From contig JBEBGV010000017.1 in assembly GCA_040081265.1 (NCBI GenBank), positions 15,626 through 79,625 of the forward strand: a stretch of DNA of 64,000 bases, written 5' to 3'. This DNA is from JBEBGV01 sp040081265 (GTDB taxonomy: Bacteria > Acidobacteriota > Vicinamibacteria > Vicinamibacterales > UBA2999). The notes below the pieces were generated by a model. It was not told where the DNA came from, did not search any database, and saw nothing but the letters and a program-made list of their open reading frames with translations. Shown piece by piece: positions 33,061 through 41,206 of the stretch (position 1 is the first letter of the stretch; each line of letters starts with the position of its first letter). A program made the translations under genes and the position numbers.

Positions 33061-33486
33061 TCAACGACGGCCGCGTGAGCCGTCCCTGAAGCCGTCCTCG
33101 TAACCCTGCCGGAATCCGGCGCGATAGTTGTTGCGGTAGGCGTCTCGTGTGCCGTATTCACGCGAATAGCCCAAGTCGCCCGATCGGTAGTTCCTGTTGC
33201 CGAGCGGGTTGTATCTGTCCCGATCGCGACCATCGTCAAGACCGGTTCGGTAACCGTCTGTGTACCCGCGCGCAGAGGCTGGTTCCTGTGAGGGACCACG
33301 GCGGTCAGGAAGACGCCACTGCCTGAGGGGCCGAGGGCGCTGCGCCGGGTCGCGCTGGGCCACCTCAACCTGGCCGCCACCCGCCTCGATTGCCACGCCG
33401 AACGACCGCGTTTCGGCGCTCACCCTGGTTGCGCCGAGGGTCGTCAGGCCGAGGACAAGCGCAAGGATGGGCATGAAGCGATACAT
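33061..33486 (-). CDS. Small secreted Arg/Asp/Tyr-rich protein
   Basis: A 141-residue protein with a signal peptide (MPILALVLGLTTLGATRVSA). The mature part is rich in Arg, Asp, Gly and Tyr, with two GYxDGYRxGxxDG-type units: RGYTDGYRTGLDDGRDRDRY and NYRAGFRQGYEDGFRDGSRG. These resemble YXXGFxxGxxDG repeats of small acidobacterial proteins of unknown function. GGAG 8 nt before the ATG is a clear Shine-Dalgarno. It is transcribed toward the TonB gene but separated by 118 bp, so may be independent. Confidence 0.65.
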   Translation of the reverse strand: MYRFMPILALVLGLTTLGATRVSAETRSFGVAIEAGGGQVEVAQRDPAQRPRPLRQWRLPDRRGPSQEPASARGYTDGYRTGLDDGRDRDRYNPLGNRNYRSGDLGYSREYGTRDAYRNNYRAGFRQGYEDGFRDGSRGRR

Positions 33487-33694
33487 GTCAGGTCTCCACG
33501 GCAGGCGTGGTTCGCGTGTGTTACAGCAAACGACACGCCACGAGCGCGGTCGGGTTCCGTTGCGTTCTCTCGGGCCGGGCCGGGTGCGCCCGTCTCATCG
33601 CGAAGACGCTCTGTACTGCTGAAGAGTCATGCAGTTACGGCGCTTCGCCCATGGCTCAGGCGCAACGGCGTCATCGTGCCTCAGTGAAGCATGC

Positions 33695-33700
33695 TAGCGT
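33695..33700 (+). promoter_or_regulatory. -10-like box for a leaderless start (proline racemase homologue)
   Basis: TAGCGT is followed by 6 nt and GTG at 33707. It is a weaker match than the others of this pattern and no -35 was found. The 200 bp upstream hold no gene. Confidence 0.35.
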
Positions 33701-33706
33701 GCGGAC

Positions 33707-34717
33707 GTGGCTCAGCGTTTCAAAGTTGTTGACGCTCACGTCGGGGGAACGCCGGTCAGGCTCCTGCTGGACGGCGTTCCGACACCCAGCGGCCAGACGA
33801 TGGAGAAGCGCCGGATGTGGTTGCAGCGCCGGCATGACCACCTCCGACGTGCCACGCTCCTCGAGCCGCGGGGACGTCCCGATCTGGTCGGAGCGTTGCT
33901 GACCGAGCCCGTCTCACGTGAAGCCGACGCGGGACTCATCTTCCTCGACGCTTCAGGCTATCCGGTCCACAACATCTCAGCGGTCATCGCGACGGCCACG
34001 GTGGCCCTGGAACACGGGTTGATGACCAAGGCCGCCAGCACGTCTGGTGTCGTGCCCCTGGCGTTTGACACGCCCGGTGGCCTGGTTCACGTCGAAGCAG
34101 AGTGCGCCACCGTGAGCGCCGTGCCACGCGTGACGACGGTTCGTGTGTCAGGGGCGCCATCCTTTGTTGCCTATGCCGGATGCGCCGTGACGACACCCAC
34201 GCGTTCTCTCCGCGTTGACCTGGCTTTCGGCGGAACATTCTTCGGGATCGCCGACAGCGAAGCGGCGGGCGTGCCGCTCACCCCTGAACGCCTTCCGGAG
34301 ATTCGACGGCTGGGCGCCGAGATCTGCCGCGCGCTCGAGGGACACGACGCGCTCGTGCACCCGGAGAGCGGACAGGCGACCCTCGGCGGCGTGATCTTCA
34401 CGGGGCCCCCTCAGTCGCCCGACGCGCATCTCCGAGCGGTGTCGGTGACACCTGATGGCGCGTGCGAGAGGTCGGGACTGACCGGCGCATCGGCGGTGAT
34501 GGCCGTCCTCAACGCGATGGGTTTGCTCGAAGACGGGCAGGAGTTCGTGCAGGAAGGTTTGCTGGCGCTCCCGGCACGGGGAAGGGTGGCGCGCCTGGCC
34601 CGCGTGGGAGAGATTCCGGCGATCGTCGCGGAGATCGAAGCCTCCGCCTGGATCACCGCGGAGCAGACCCTGATGGTCGATGACGACGATCCGCTGGCGG
34701 AGGGATACGTGATCTGA
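33707..34717 (+). CDS. Proline racemase superfamily protein lacking both catalytic cysteines
   Basis: A 336-residue protein of the proline racemase / hydroxyproline epimerase fold: VVDAHVGGTPVRLLLDGVP, MEKRRMWLQRRHDHLRRATLLEPRG, FLDASGYPVHN, DTPGGLV and VDLAFGGTFFGIADSE. Active enzymes use two cysteines, one in NMCGHGTIG and one in SPCGTGTSA. The corresponding residues here are Asn89 (VHNISAVIA) and Gly257 (RSGLTGASA); a Cys at 253 is four residues away. The amino-acid-binding Glu of GGEP is Thr. Racemase chemistry of the known type is therefore unlikely. It starts with GTG and ends in a REP-like palindrome. Confidence 0.8.
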   Translation: MAQRFKVVDAHVGGTPVRLLLDGVPTPSGQTMEKRRMWLQRRHDHLRRATLLEPRGRPDLVGALLTEPVSREADAGLIFLDASGYPVHNISAVIATATVALEHGLMTKAASTSGVVPLAFDTPGGLVHVEAECATVSAVPRVTTVRVSGAPSFVAYAGCAVTTPTRSLRVDLAFGGTFFGIADSEAAGVPLTPERLPEIRRLGAEICRALEGHDALVHPESGQATLGGVIFTGPPQSPDAHLRAVSVTPDGACERSGLTGASAVMAVLNAMGLLEDGQEFVQEGLLALPARGRVARLARVGEIPAIVAEIEASAWITAEQTLMVDDDDPLAEGYVI

Positions 34718-34762
34718 CGCCGGGTCGTTCCGACCCGGCCTACGTACGGAATTCTACGTACT
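34717..34762. repeat. REP-like palindrome (TACGTAGGCCGGGT family), copy 2
   Basis: GCCGGGTCG-TTC-CGACCCGGC (34719-34739) is a perfect 9-bp hairpin flanked by CTACGTAC, with a second TACGTA at 34755. Read from the minus strand the unit is TACGTAGGCCGGGTCG, the same as copy 1. The cyaY stop codon TAG (34754-34756) lies within the second TACGTAG. It lies between convergent genes. Confidence 0.8.
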
Positions 34763-35083
34763 GAGGCCGAGGTTCTCGCCTACCAATCGGGCAAGCAGCA
34801 CGTTGAGCGGCTCGCCGGCCAGTTCGAACGTGTTGGAATCGGGCGCCCACGAGAGCTTGTAGCTGCGCGACATCGCCGAGACCCAGATCTGCCTGACCGG
34901 CGCGTTGGGACTGACGATGAACTTTGCTGGCGCCGGCGCTTCGAACACGATCTGCATCACGCCGTTCTGAAGCTCGATCTCGACGTCGTGTTCGTCGCAG
35001 AGGGGGAGCAAGGCGCGCTCGAGCGATTCGAGCGCCGCGTCTGCGGACAGTCTGAACTCAGGTTCGGTGAGTGTGGCTGACAT
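34754..35083 (-). CDS. cyaY: Frataxin-like iron donor protein (CyaY family)
   Basis: A 109-residue protein matching the frataxin fold. An acidic N-terminal helix (AALESLERALLPLCDEHDVEIEL) is followed by GVMQIVFEAPAPAKFIVSPN and the hallmark VRQIWVSAMSRSYKLSW strand. Frataxin supplies or gates iron for iron-sulfur cluster assembly in the cytoplasm. The usual N/Q-x-P-x-x-Q-I-W signature is conserved as SPNAPVRQIW. It follows the vWA gene by 3 bp, so they are co-transcribed. The fit to iron and heme metabolism elsewhere in the window is noted but not proven. Confidence 0.85.
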   Translation of the reverse strand: MSATLTEPEFRLSADAALESLERALLPLCDEHDVEIELQNGVMQIVFEAPAPAKFIVSPNAPVRQIWVSAMSRSYKLSWAPDSNTFELAGEPLNVLLARLVGENLGLST

Positions 35084-35086
35084 GAT

Positions 35087-36013
35087 TTACCGGCTGTTTC
35101 CCACGCGGTCGGAATCGGCGATGTACGACTTGCGCGTTCGCGCCGTCATCCCGGTGCCGCGCATCTTCACCTGAAGCTTGTGTTCCTTGCCGTCGAGCAC
35201 CGTCGGTGTGAACCCCAGGATGTACTGGCTGTGGAGTTCCTGCGCGACGCGAGTGAAGGTGGGTGCCAGGTCGGCGGTCTTGGTCAGTTCGAAATACCCG
35301 CCGCCGGTTTCTTCGGCAAGGCGCTTCAGCCCACGATCGGGTCGTGACCGCACCATGCTCTGCCCGTTGAAAAATTCCGACTGCAGGCCAATGGCGTAGA
35401 CCATCACGTCTTCCTCGCGCGCCCGCTCCAGCACGTCGCCCAGACCGAGGCGGCTGGCCGTGTCGTCCCCATCTGTGAAGACGAGCACGACTTTTCGCCC
35501 CTCGGCTTTCGTCAGCGCGACCATGCTCTCGTTGATCGCGTCGTAGAGTCGGGTCGGATTTCCAAACTGCAGTTCCTTGAGCGCAGCAATCAAGTCGTCG
35601 CGGTCGCTTGTGAACTCGCCGCTCAACTGAATCTTGTCGCTGAAGGCCCCGACCTGCCCCTTGTCAAGCGGCAACAGTCGTAACAGGAATTGTTCGGCCG
35701 CAAGGTCGAGCCGATCGAGGTTCGCGGTCATGCTTCCGCTCTTGTCGAGCATCACGACGACGGAGAAGGGTTCCACTGTGGCCTGGAAGACCACCGTCTC
35801 CTGTACCTTGCCGTTGTCGAAGATCGAGAAGTCCTCCTTCTCGAGGCCGGGCACGAGGCGGCCATCGGCATCGGTCACGGTGGCGATGACCGGGACGACG
35901 CGCGTGGCTTCGCGGAAGATTGGCGCCTGCGGCCCCTGCCGGGCTGACACCGTGACCGGAGCCGGAGCGACGGCGAGCGAGCACGCGAGCGCGACGAGCA
36001 TCAATGGGCGCAT
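35087..36013 (-). CDS. Secreted vWA-domain protein ('VWFA-related'), intact MIDAS
   Basis: A 308-residue protein with a signal peptide (LMLVALACSLAVAPAPVTVSA). It has a beta lead-in (IATVTDADGRLVPGLEKEDF) and a vWA domain with the full MIDAS DKSGSM, FTDGDDT and a conserved Thr region. The C-terminal SQYILGFTPT motif is as in the two vWA genes of the heme operon. It is the third family member in this window. AGGAG precedes the ATG. It is co-transcribed with cyaY (3 bp gap), a parallel to the vWA-heme linkage. It is divergent from the TonB receptor at 36080. Confidence 0.85.
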   Translation of the reverse strand: MRPLMLVALACSLAVAPAPVTVSARQGPQAPIFREATRVVPVIATVTDADGRLVPGLEKEDFSIFDNGKVQETVVFQATVEPFSVVVMLDKSGSMTANLDRLDLAAEQFLLRLLPLDKGQVGAFSDKIQLSGEFTSDRDDLIAALKELQFGNPTRLYDAINESMVALTKAEGRKVVLVFTDGDDTASRLGLGDVLERAREEDVMVYAIGLQSEFFNGQSMVRSRPDRGLKRLAEETGGGYFELTKTADLAPTFTRVAQELHSQYILGFTPTVLDGKEHKLQVKMRGTGMTARTRKSYIADSDRVGNSR

Positions 36014-36066
36014 GGGGGAGCTCCTGGCAACGGTTGTTCCAAAGTCGAAGTTCAGCCCTTACAGGA

Positions 36067-36072
36067 TAAGAT
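36067..36072 (+). promoter_or_regulatory. -10 box for a leaderless start (TonB receptor)
   Basis: TAAGAT followed by 7 nt and ATG at 36080. An in-frame ATG at 36071 would overlap the -10 box itself. Confidence 0.45.
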
Positions 36073-36079
36073 GAGCGCC

Positions 36080-38293
36080 ATGGCGCGTGCACTGTTCTCC
36101 ATTTTGTGTGTCCTTCTGATGACATCGCTGGCCGAGGCCGCGACCGTCTCAGGCGTAGTGGTCGATACCTCAGGCGCCCCCGTTGCCGGTGCGTCGGTCA
36201 TGGCCGGTTCAATCACGGTCACGAGCGCGATTGACGGTCGATTCACCATAGAAAATGCCCCGGACGGTGAGGTCCTGGTGCAGGCGATGGCTACCGGTTT
36301 TGCCATCGTCACGGTCCGGGTCACCGGTCCGACCACCGACCTGCGCCTGACGCTTCAGCCGGCGCCGCTCGTGACGGCAGTGGTGGTCACCGCTTCGCGA
36401 GGAGCGGAGCGACTCTCGACCGCCAGCAGCACCACGGTGGTGAGTTCAGCCGAGATCCTGACATCGGGCGGAGGCGCCCTGGATGACGTCCTGCGGAACA
36501 CGCCGGGATTCAGTCTCTTCCGGCGCTCGTCGTCACGCATTTCCAACCCGACCACGCAGGGCGTCACGCTGCGTGGCGTGTCGGGCTCGGGCGCCAGCCG
36601 GACGCTGGTGCTCGCTGACGGCCTTCCCCTGAATGACGCGTTTGGCAGCTGGGTCTACTGGAACCGCATCCCCCAGGCCGCAATCGACCGCGTCGAAATC
36701 GTGCGTGGCACGACTGGCGACCTCTACGGCGCTGATGCCCTCGGCGGAGTCGTCCAGGTGCTGACCTTCGCGCCCGATCGTCGCCGGGCCCGGCTGAGCG
36801 CGGATGGCGGAACGCAGGGCACCGCGCGCTTCTCGGGCTTTGCGTCCGAGCAGCGGGGACCGTGGAGCGGTCTCGGTGCGATCGAGTGGCTGAGAACCGA
36901 TGGCGCAGTCACGGTGGGTGAGGAAGTGCGCGGTCCGATCGACGTCGCCTTCGACAGCGACTACGCGACCGGGTTCATTGGCGCTGGTTACAAAGCCAAC
37001 CTGTGGCACGGCGCATTCCGGGCCAGCTTCTACGATGAGGAGCGGGCCAATGGCACGCCCCTGCAGGTGAACGACACCAATTGGAAGCAGATCTCCGGCG
37101 ACCTCGGGGGTGGACTGGGACCGGGCGTCTGGACCGCGCGCATCGCCGCGGGTACCCAGACGTACTACCAGACGTTCACGGCTGTGGCTGCCGATCGGCG
37201 TACCGAACGACTGACGACGACGCAGAACACGCCGAGCGATTTCGCGACGTACTCCGGGCAGTGGGCAGGCGCGATTCGCCAGACGGCACTGCTGGTGGGT
37301 GCCGAGGGTCGGCGCACTGAGTCGGAAGTCAGCGAACTCCGCTACTCGGTGGCCGGCGTGGAGACGGGACCGTTCCTGGCCGGTGGCGTCGAGACCAACA
37401 GCGCGCTGTTCGGTCGAGTGACGTTTGCACCGTACGACAATCTGACGGTGGCGCTTGGCGGACGCGCCGACTTCTGGCGCTCCACACCCGACGATGCGGC
37501 GCTGGCCAAGCACAGCGCCAACTTCTTCAGCCCCCGCGTGTCGGCGGAGTTGAAGATGTCGGAACAGTCAACAGTGCACGCCTCCTTCTATCGCGGGTAC
37601 CGGACGCCCACACTCAACGAATTGCATCGCGGGTTCCGCGTCGGCACGGTGGTTACCAACCCCAACCCGGAGCTCGACCCGGAGAAGCTGACTGGGGTGG
37701 AAGCCGGCGTCCTGCTCACCAACGGAGAACTGTCGGCCCGCGTCACGGGATTCTGGAATCAGCTCGACGACGCCGTGACCAACGTGACCGTCGCGGTCAC
37801 CGCCGCGCAGACCACTCGCCAGCGGCAGAACACCGATACCGTGCGGGCGACCGGGATCGAATTCGAGGCAGACTATCGCGGGTTCCAGCGGTGGACGCTG
37901 AGCGGGCTCGTGGGTGCCACGCGATCGACGTTCTCGAAGGCGCCGGCACAGCCTGCGCTCCAGGGCAACCGCGTACCGCAGGTGCCGATCTTCCAGCTGG
38001 GCGGGTCGCTGACCTACCTCGACCCGCATGGCTTCACCGGATCGGTGCAGGGCCGCGTGTTCGGTTCGCAGTACGAAGACGACCTGAATGCATTCAAGCT
38101 GAGAGGGTATGGCGTGATCGACCTCTCGGCCAGCCAGCAGGTGACCCGTGGCGTGAACGTCTTCATGGCGGTCGAGAACCTGTTCGACAGCGACTACGAC
38201 ACGGGTCGCACGCCGCGTAACGGCCTGGCCGACCTGCGCACGATCGGATTCCCCCGATCCTTCCGCGCGGGTGTCAGGGTGTTCCTGCCCTAG
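36080..38293 (+). CDS. TonB-dependent receptor with N-terminal carboxypeptidase-regulatory domain
   Basis: About 737 residues. A signal peptide (ALFSILCVLLMTSLAEA) is followed by a CarboxypepD_reg-like domain (VSGVVVDTSGAPVAGASV). The plug domain has VVVTASRGAERLSTASSTTVV, NPTTQGVTLRGVSGSGASRTL, and ARVEIVRGTTGDLYGADALGG-like sequence. The 22-strand-type barrel has YRGYRTPTLNELHRGFRVG and the terminal FRAGVRVFLP. The substrate is not evident; the TPTLNELHRGF element is common in vitamin B12/siderophore receptors. I favour the ATG at 36080 over 36071 because of the -10 spacing. It is followed 18 bp later by a secreted hypothetical gene. Confidence 0.88.
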   Translation: MARALFSILCVLLMTSLAEAATVSGVVVDTSGAPVAGASVMAGSITVTSAIDGRFTIENAPDGEVLVQAMATGFAIVTVRVTGPTTDLRLTLQPAPLVTAVVVTASRGAERLSTASSTTVVSSAEILTSGGGALDDVLRNTPGFSLFRRSSSRISNPTTQGVTLRGVSGSGASRTLVLADGLPLNDAFGSWVYWNRIPQAAIDRVEIVRGTTGDLYGADALGGVVQVLTFAPDRRRARLSADGGTQGTARFSGFASEQRGPWSGLGAIEWLRTDGAVTVGEEVRGPIDVAFDSDYATGFIGAGYKANLWHGAFRASFYDEERANGTPLQVNDTNWKQISGDLGGGLGPGVWTARIAAGTQTYYQTFTAVAADRRTERLTTTQNTPSDFATYSGQWAGAIRQTALLVGAEGRRTESEVSELRYSVAGVETGPFLAGGVETNSALFGRVTFAPYDNLTVALGGRADFWRSTPDDAALAKHSANFFSPRVSAELKMSEQSTVHASFYRGYRTPTLNELHRGFRVGTVVTNPNPELDPEKLTGVEAGVLLTNGELSARVTGFWNQLDDAVTNVTVAVTAAQTTRQRQNTDTVRATGIEFEADYRGFQRWTLSGLVGATRSTFSKAPAQPALQGNRVPQVPIFQLGGSLTYLDPHGFTGSVQGRVFGSQYEDDLNAFKLRGYGVIDLSASQQVTRGVNVFMAVENLFDSDYDTGRTPRNGLADLRTIGFPRSFRAGVRVFLP

Positions 38294-38311
38294 CTCCCGC
38301 CACACACAGCG

Positions 38312-39160
38312 ATGCGCGTAGTCACGGCGACGGTTGCGGCGGCACTCGTTGTGGCACTGGCGGGCGTGACCGTCCGTGGCCAGGAATCACTTCGCGACGT
38401 GGTCGACCGGGCGGCCGCCTACGTCGCCGACTACAAGCAGAAGCTGGCGATGGTCGTCGCGCAAGAGCGCTACCAGCAGGAGGTGCGCTATCCGGCGCCG
38501 CCGATGTCGCGCAGCCGCGATATCACCTCCACCACCGTGCTGCTGTCCGACTTCCTGCTGGTGCGCGATGCCGCTGGCACATGGGTCCCGTTCCGCGATG
38601 TCTTCGAGCGCGACGGCGTGGCGGTGCGCGATCGTGAAGATCGACTCTCGGCGCTCTTCATCCAGAATGCGGGCACGGCGCTCGATCAGGCGGCGCGCAT
38701 CGCCGAGGAGAGTGCCAGGTACAACGTCGGCAACATCAACCGGAACGTGAACGTGCCGACGCTCGCCCTCGAGTTCCTCACCGACTCACACCGCGATCGG
38801 TTCGACTTCGAGTTCGAGAAGGGTCTGTCCTCCGGCGGCGTGCGCGTGGTGCGGTACCAGGAGCGGTCCGGGCCGACCTACATCAAGACGACGAACAATC
38901 GGGACCTGCCGGTGTCGGGCCGCTACTGGATTCATGAAGCGACCGGTCGGGTCGAGCGCAGCGAGGTGAGGGCCGCCGATGCCGCCCTCGATGCGCACAT
39001 CACCGTCACCTACCGCGCTGACGAGGCCGGGTTCTGGGTGCCCGATCGCATGGAAGAGGTCTACGCCCAGAAAAATGACCGGTCGGAAATTCGCGGCACC
39101 GCTGTGTACTCGCGCTACCGCCGCTTTCAGGTCACGACCTCCGACGAACTGGTCAAGTGA
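38312..39160 (+). CDS. Secreted hypothetical protein downstream of a TonB receptor
   Basis: A 282-residue protein with a signal peptide (TATVAAALVVALAGVTVRG). The mature part begins with a helical segment (DVVDRAAAYVADYKQKLAMVVAQERYQQ). It continues with repeated beta strands ending in VPDRMEEVYAQ and AVYSRYRRFQV, like an outer-membrane lipoprotein-sorting-type fold (LolA/LppX-like). I recognise no named domain. Such proteins recur in Vicinamibacteria. It lies 18 bp behind the receptor gene and its stop overlaps the DsbA-like gene's GTG, so the three genes form an operon. Confidence 0.65.
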   Translation: MRVVTATVAAALVVALAGVTVRGQESLRDVVDRAAAYVADYKQKLAMVVAQERYQQEVRYPAPPMSRSRDITSTTVLLSDFLLVRDAAGTWVPFRDVFERDGVAVRDREDRLSALFIQNAGTALDQAARIAEESARYNVGNINRNVNVPTLALEFLTDSHRDRFDFEFEKGLSSGGVRVVRYQERSGPTYIKTTNNRDLPVSGRYWIHEATGRVERSEVRAADAALDAHITVTYRADEAGFWVPDRMEEVYAQKNDRSEIRGTAVYSRYRRFQVTTSDELVK

Positions 39161-40233
39161 AGGATCGCATGTCCGGAAGTATGATCGTCCCCATGCGTCA
39201 TCTGTTGATTCCGGTCGTCCTGGTCGCGGCCCTCGGGTGCTCCACTGATGCCCAGCAGCCGACGCCGGCGCCCGGCGCCAAGGACCCCGCCGCTCGAGTC
39301 GGCGATCGGACCATCACGATTGCCGAACTCGATGAGGCCTGGCTGAAGAACGATCCGGCCCAGCACGCGCAGGCCACGCAGGCGCTCTACGATGGTCGCC
39401 GTGCCGCCCTCGATGCGTTCATTGCGGACATGCTGATCGAGCAGGCCGCCAAGGCCAAGGGGGTCACCGCGGCAGCGTTTGTTCAGGAAGAACTGTCGAA
39501 GCGGACGAAGGTTCCCGCCGACGGCGATATCGCCAACTTCTATATCGAGAACCGCGGCCAGATGCAGGGGCGCTCACTCGAAGAGATGATTCCGCTGATC
39601 AGGCAGTTCCTGACCAACCAGCGCACCGGGGAGGCGCGAGCCGAACTGATTGCCGAGCTGCGCAAGGCGGGGCCCGCGGTGCGCGTCCTGTTCGACGCAC
39701 CACGACAGCAGGTGGCAGTCAGCGCCGACGACCCGGCCGATGGTCCTGCGACGGCGCCGGTCACACTGGTCGAGTACTCGGACTTCCAGTGTCCCTTCTG
39801 CCAGCGTGTGATGCCGACCCTGAAGCAGGTGCGCGAGAAGTACGGCGACAAGGTCCGTGTGGTCTGGAAGGACTTTCCGCTGACGCAGATTCATCCGCAG
39901 GCGTTTGGCGCGGCTGTCGCCGGCAACTGTGCGCGTGAGCAGGGCAAGTTCTGGGAACTTCACGATCGCCTGTTCCCGAACCAGCAGGCGCTGCAGCCCG
40001 AGGCGATCAAGCAATATGCGGTCGATGCCGGACTTGACGCGGCAAAGTTCAACGCCTGCCTCGACTCGACGAAGTATCAGCAGCGCGTGCAGGATGCCAT
40101 CACTGAGGGCACGAGTCACGGTGTCTCCTCGACCCCCACGGTGTTCATCAATGGCCGCGTGGTCAGTGGTGCCCAGCCATTTGAGGCCTTTGCCGCCGTG
40201 ATCGACGAAGAGCTCGCCCGCGCCGGCAGGTAG
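39157..40233 (+). CDS. DsbA-like thioredoxin-fold lipoprotein with SurA-like N-terminal domain
   Basis: About 346-358 residues. A lipobox (LVAALGC) follows a short hydrophobic stretch, so the protein is lipidated. Residues 40-160 resemble a SurA/PrsA-type chaperone N-domain (VGDRTITIAELDEAWLKN, FIADMLIEQAAKAKGVT). The C-terminal half is a DsbA/DsbG-like thioredoxin fold with the CPFC active site, WKDFPLTQIHPQA and a cis-proline STPTVFINGR. It probably catalyses periplasmic disulfide exchange. The GTG at 39157 overlaps the previous stop; the ATG at 39193 (MRHLLIPV) gives a more typical lipoprotein signal and may be the real start. It ends before REP-like repeats. Confidence 0.82.
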   Translation: MKDRMSGSMIVPMRHLLIPVVLVAALGCSTDAQQPTPAPGAKDPAARVGDRTITIAELDEAWLKNDPAQHAQATQALYDGRRAALDAFIADMLIEQAAKAKGVTAAAFVQEELSKRTKVPADGDIANFYIENRGQMQGRSLEEMIPLIRQFLTNQRTGEARAELIAELRKAGPAVRVLFDAPRQQVAVSADDPADGPATAPVTLVEYSDFQCPFCQRVMPTLKQVREKYGDKVRVVWKDFPLTQIHPQAFGAAVAGNCAREQGKFWELHDRLFPNQQALQPEAIKQYAVDAGLDAAKFNACLDSTKYQQRVQDAITEGTSHGVSSTPTVFINGRVVSGAQPFEAFAAVIDEELARAGR

Positions 40234-40239
40234 CACGCC

Positions 40240-40306
40240 GCGGGTCCTTCGGACCCGCCCTGCGAGAGCGTGAACGTACGTAGGCCGGGTGCGCAGGACC
40301 CGGCGT
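40240..40306. repeat. REP-like palindromes, copies 3a and 3b
   Basis: GCGGGTCC-TTC-GGACCCGC (40240-40258) and, 18 bp on, TACGTAGGCCGGGT (40277-40290) with ACCCGGCGTC (40297-40306). Together they make two adjacent hairpins between the convergent DsbA-like and amidohydrolase genes. Confidence 0.75.
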
Positions 40307-40312
40307 CTCACC

Positions 40313-41206
40313 CTACGAGAACAATCGCTCGAAATTGCCGCCCAGGATCAGCGCCTGGTCAGCATCGCTGACGTGGGCGGCTGCCATGGCCGCGAGCTGC
40401 TGGTCGTACACGGACCGTTGCCATCCGCGTGGGAAGAACGACGAGTCGGTGCCGAAGAGCAGACGCGACGGCCCGACTACGGCCAAAGACGAGCGGAACA
40501 CCTGCTCGAGGGTGAGGCCGGGTTCATAACGCATCCAGTTGTTCGAGCTGGATGTATCCAGGTAGATATTGGGGCTGGCGTCGGCGGCCATCAGCGCTTC
40601 GCGCAGCAGCCCGGCGCCGAAGTGCGGGATCACGAATGGCGTCTGTGGGTGCGCCTGTGCCAGCCGAGCCACGCCGAGCGGATTGCCCAGGCGCAGGTCG
40701 AAGTGGCTGGCCAGCCCGAGCTTCTTACGTACTCCTACCGAGAGCGCGCCGCAGTGGACGAAGACGGTCACGCCGCTCACCCGTGCCGCCGCCTCGACCA
40801 CCTGCCCGACACGGTGATCGTCGAGGGGCACGTGGTGCATGGCCGGAAACAGGCAGAGTCCCCGGAGTCCGAGATCGGCGACGGCACGTGCGGTGCGGGC
40901 CGTTGCGTCGTGGGCTGAAGGGTCGACCATGAAGAACCCGACCAGGCGGGTCGGATGTCTCGCGACCGCTGCCGCGACCGACTCCTCGTCGCCCGGGACA
41001 CTGGCAATGATGACCGCGCGATCGACACCATTGGCGTCCAGTTCACGGACCCAGCGGTCGGCAAGCGCTGGGCCGTCCTCCGGCTCGATCCATCCCAGGC
41101 GGCGACACAGATCCGCCGGCACGGTGGCCGATGCGCCGCCCACCTGTCGCGCGAGCGCCGCGAAGAAGGTGGCCGAGAAGAAGTGACAATGTGCGTCGTT
41201 CAGCAT
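40313..41206 (-). CDS. Amidohydrolase-2 family metal-dependent hydrolase
   Basis: A 297-residue TIM-barrel hydrolase of the amidohydrolase_2 (COG2159) type. The N-terminal metal motif is DAHCHF (HxH). VFVHCGALS (barrel His), PFVIPHFGAGLL (His) and LLFGTDSSFF (Asp) are further ligands. Members of this group decarboxylate or hydrolyse aromatic and related carboxylates; the substrate is not inferable here. The ATG at 41206 lies inside the end of the MATE gene (7-bp overlap), so the two are translationally coupled. A longer open frame to 41668 is in the MATE gene's shadow. Confidence 0.8.
   Translation of the reverse strand: MLNDAHCHFFSATFFAALARQVGGASATVPADLCRRLGWIEPEDGPALADRWVRELDANGVDRAVIIASVPGDEESVAAAVARHPTRLVGFFMVDPSAHDATARTARAVADLGLRGLCLFPAMHHVPLDDHRVGQVVEAAARVSGVTVFVHCGALSVGVRKKLGLASHFDLRLGNPLGVARLAQAHPQTPFVIPHFGAGLLREALMAADASPNIYLDTSSSNNWMRYEPGLTLEQVFRSSLAVVGPSRLLFGTDSSFFPRGWQRSVYDQQLAAMAAAHVSDADQALILGGNFERLFS

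Noticed and set aside
36533..37513. 326-codon minus-strand frame inside the TonB receptor
   Set aside because: Antisense shadow of a clear receptor; no motif.
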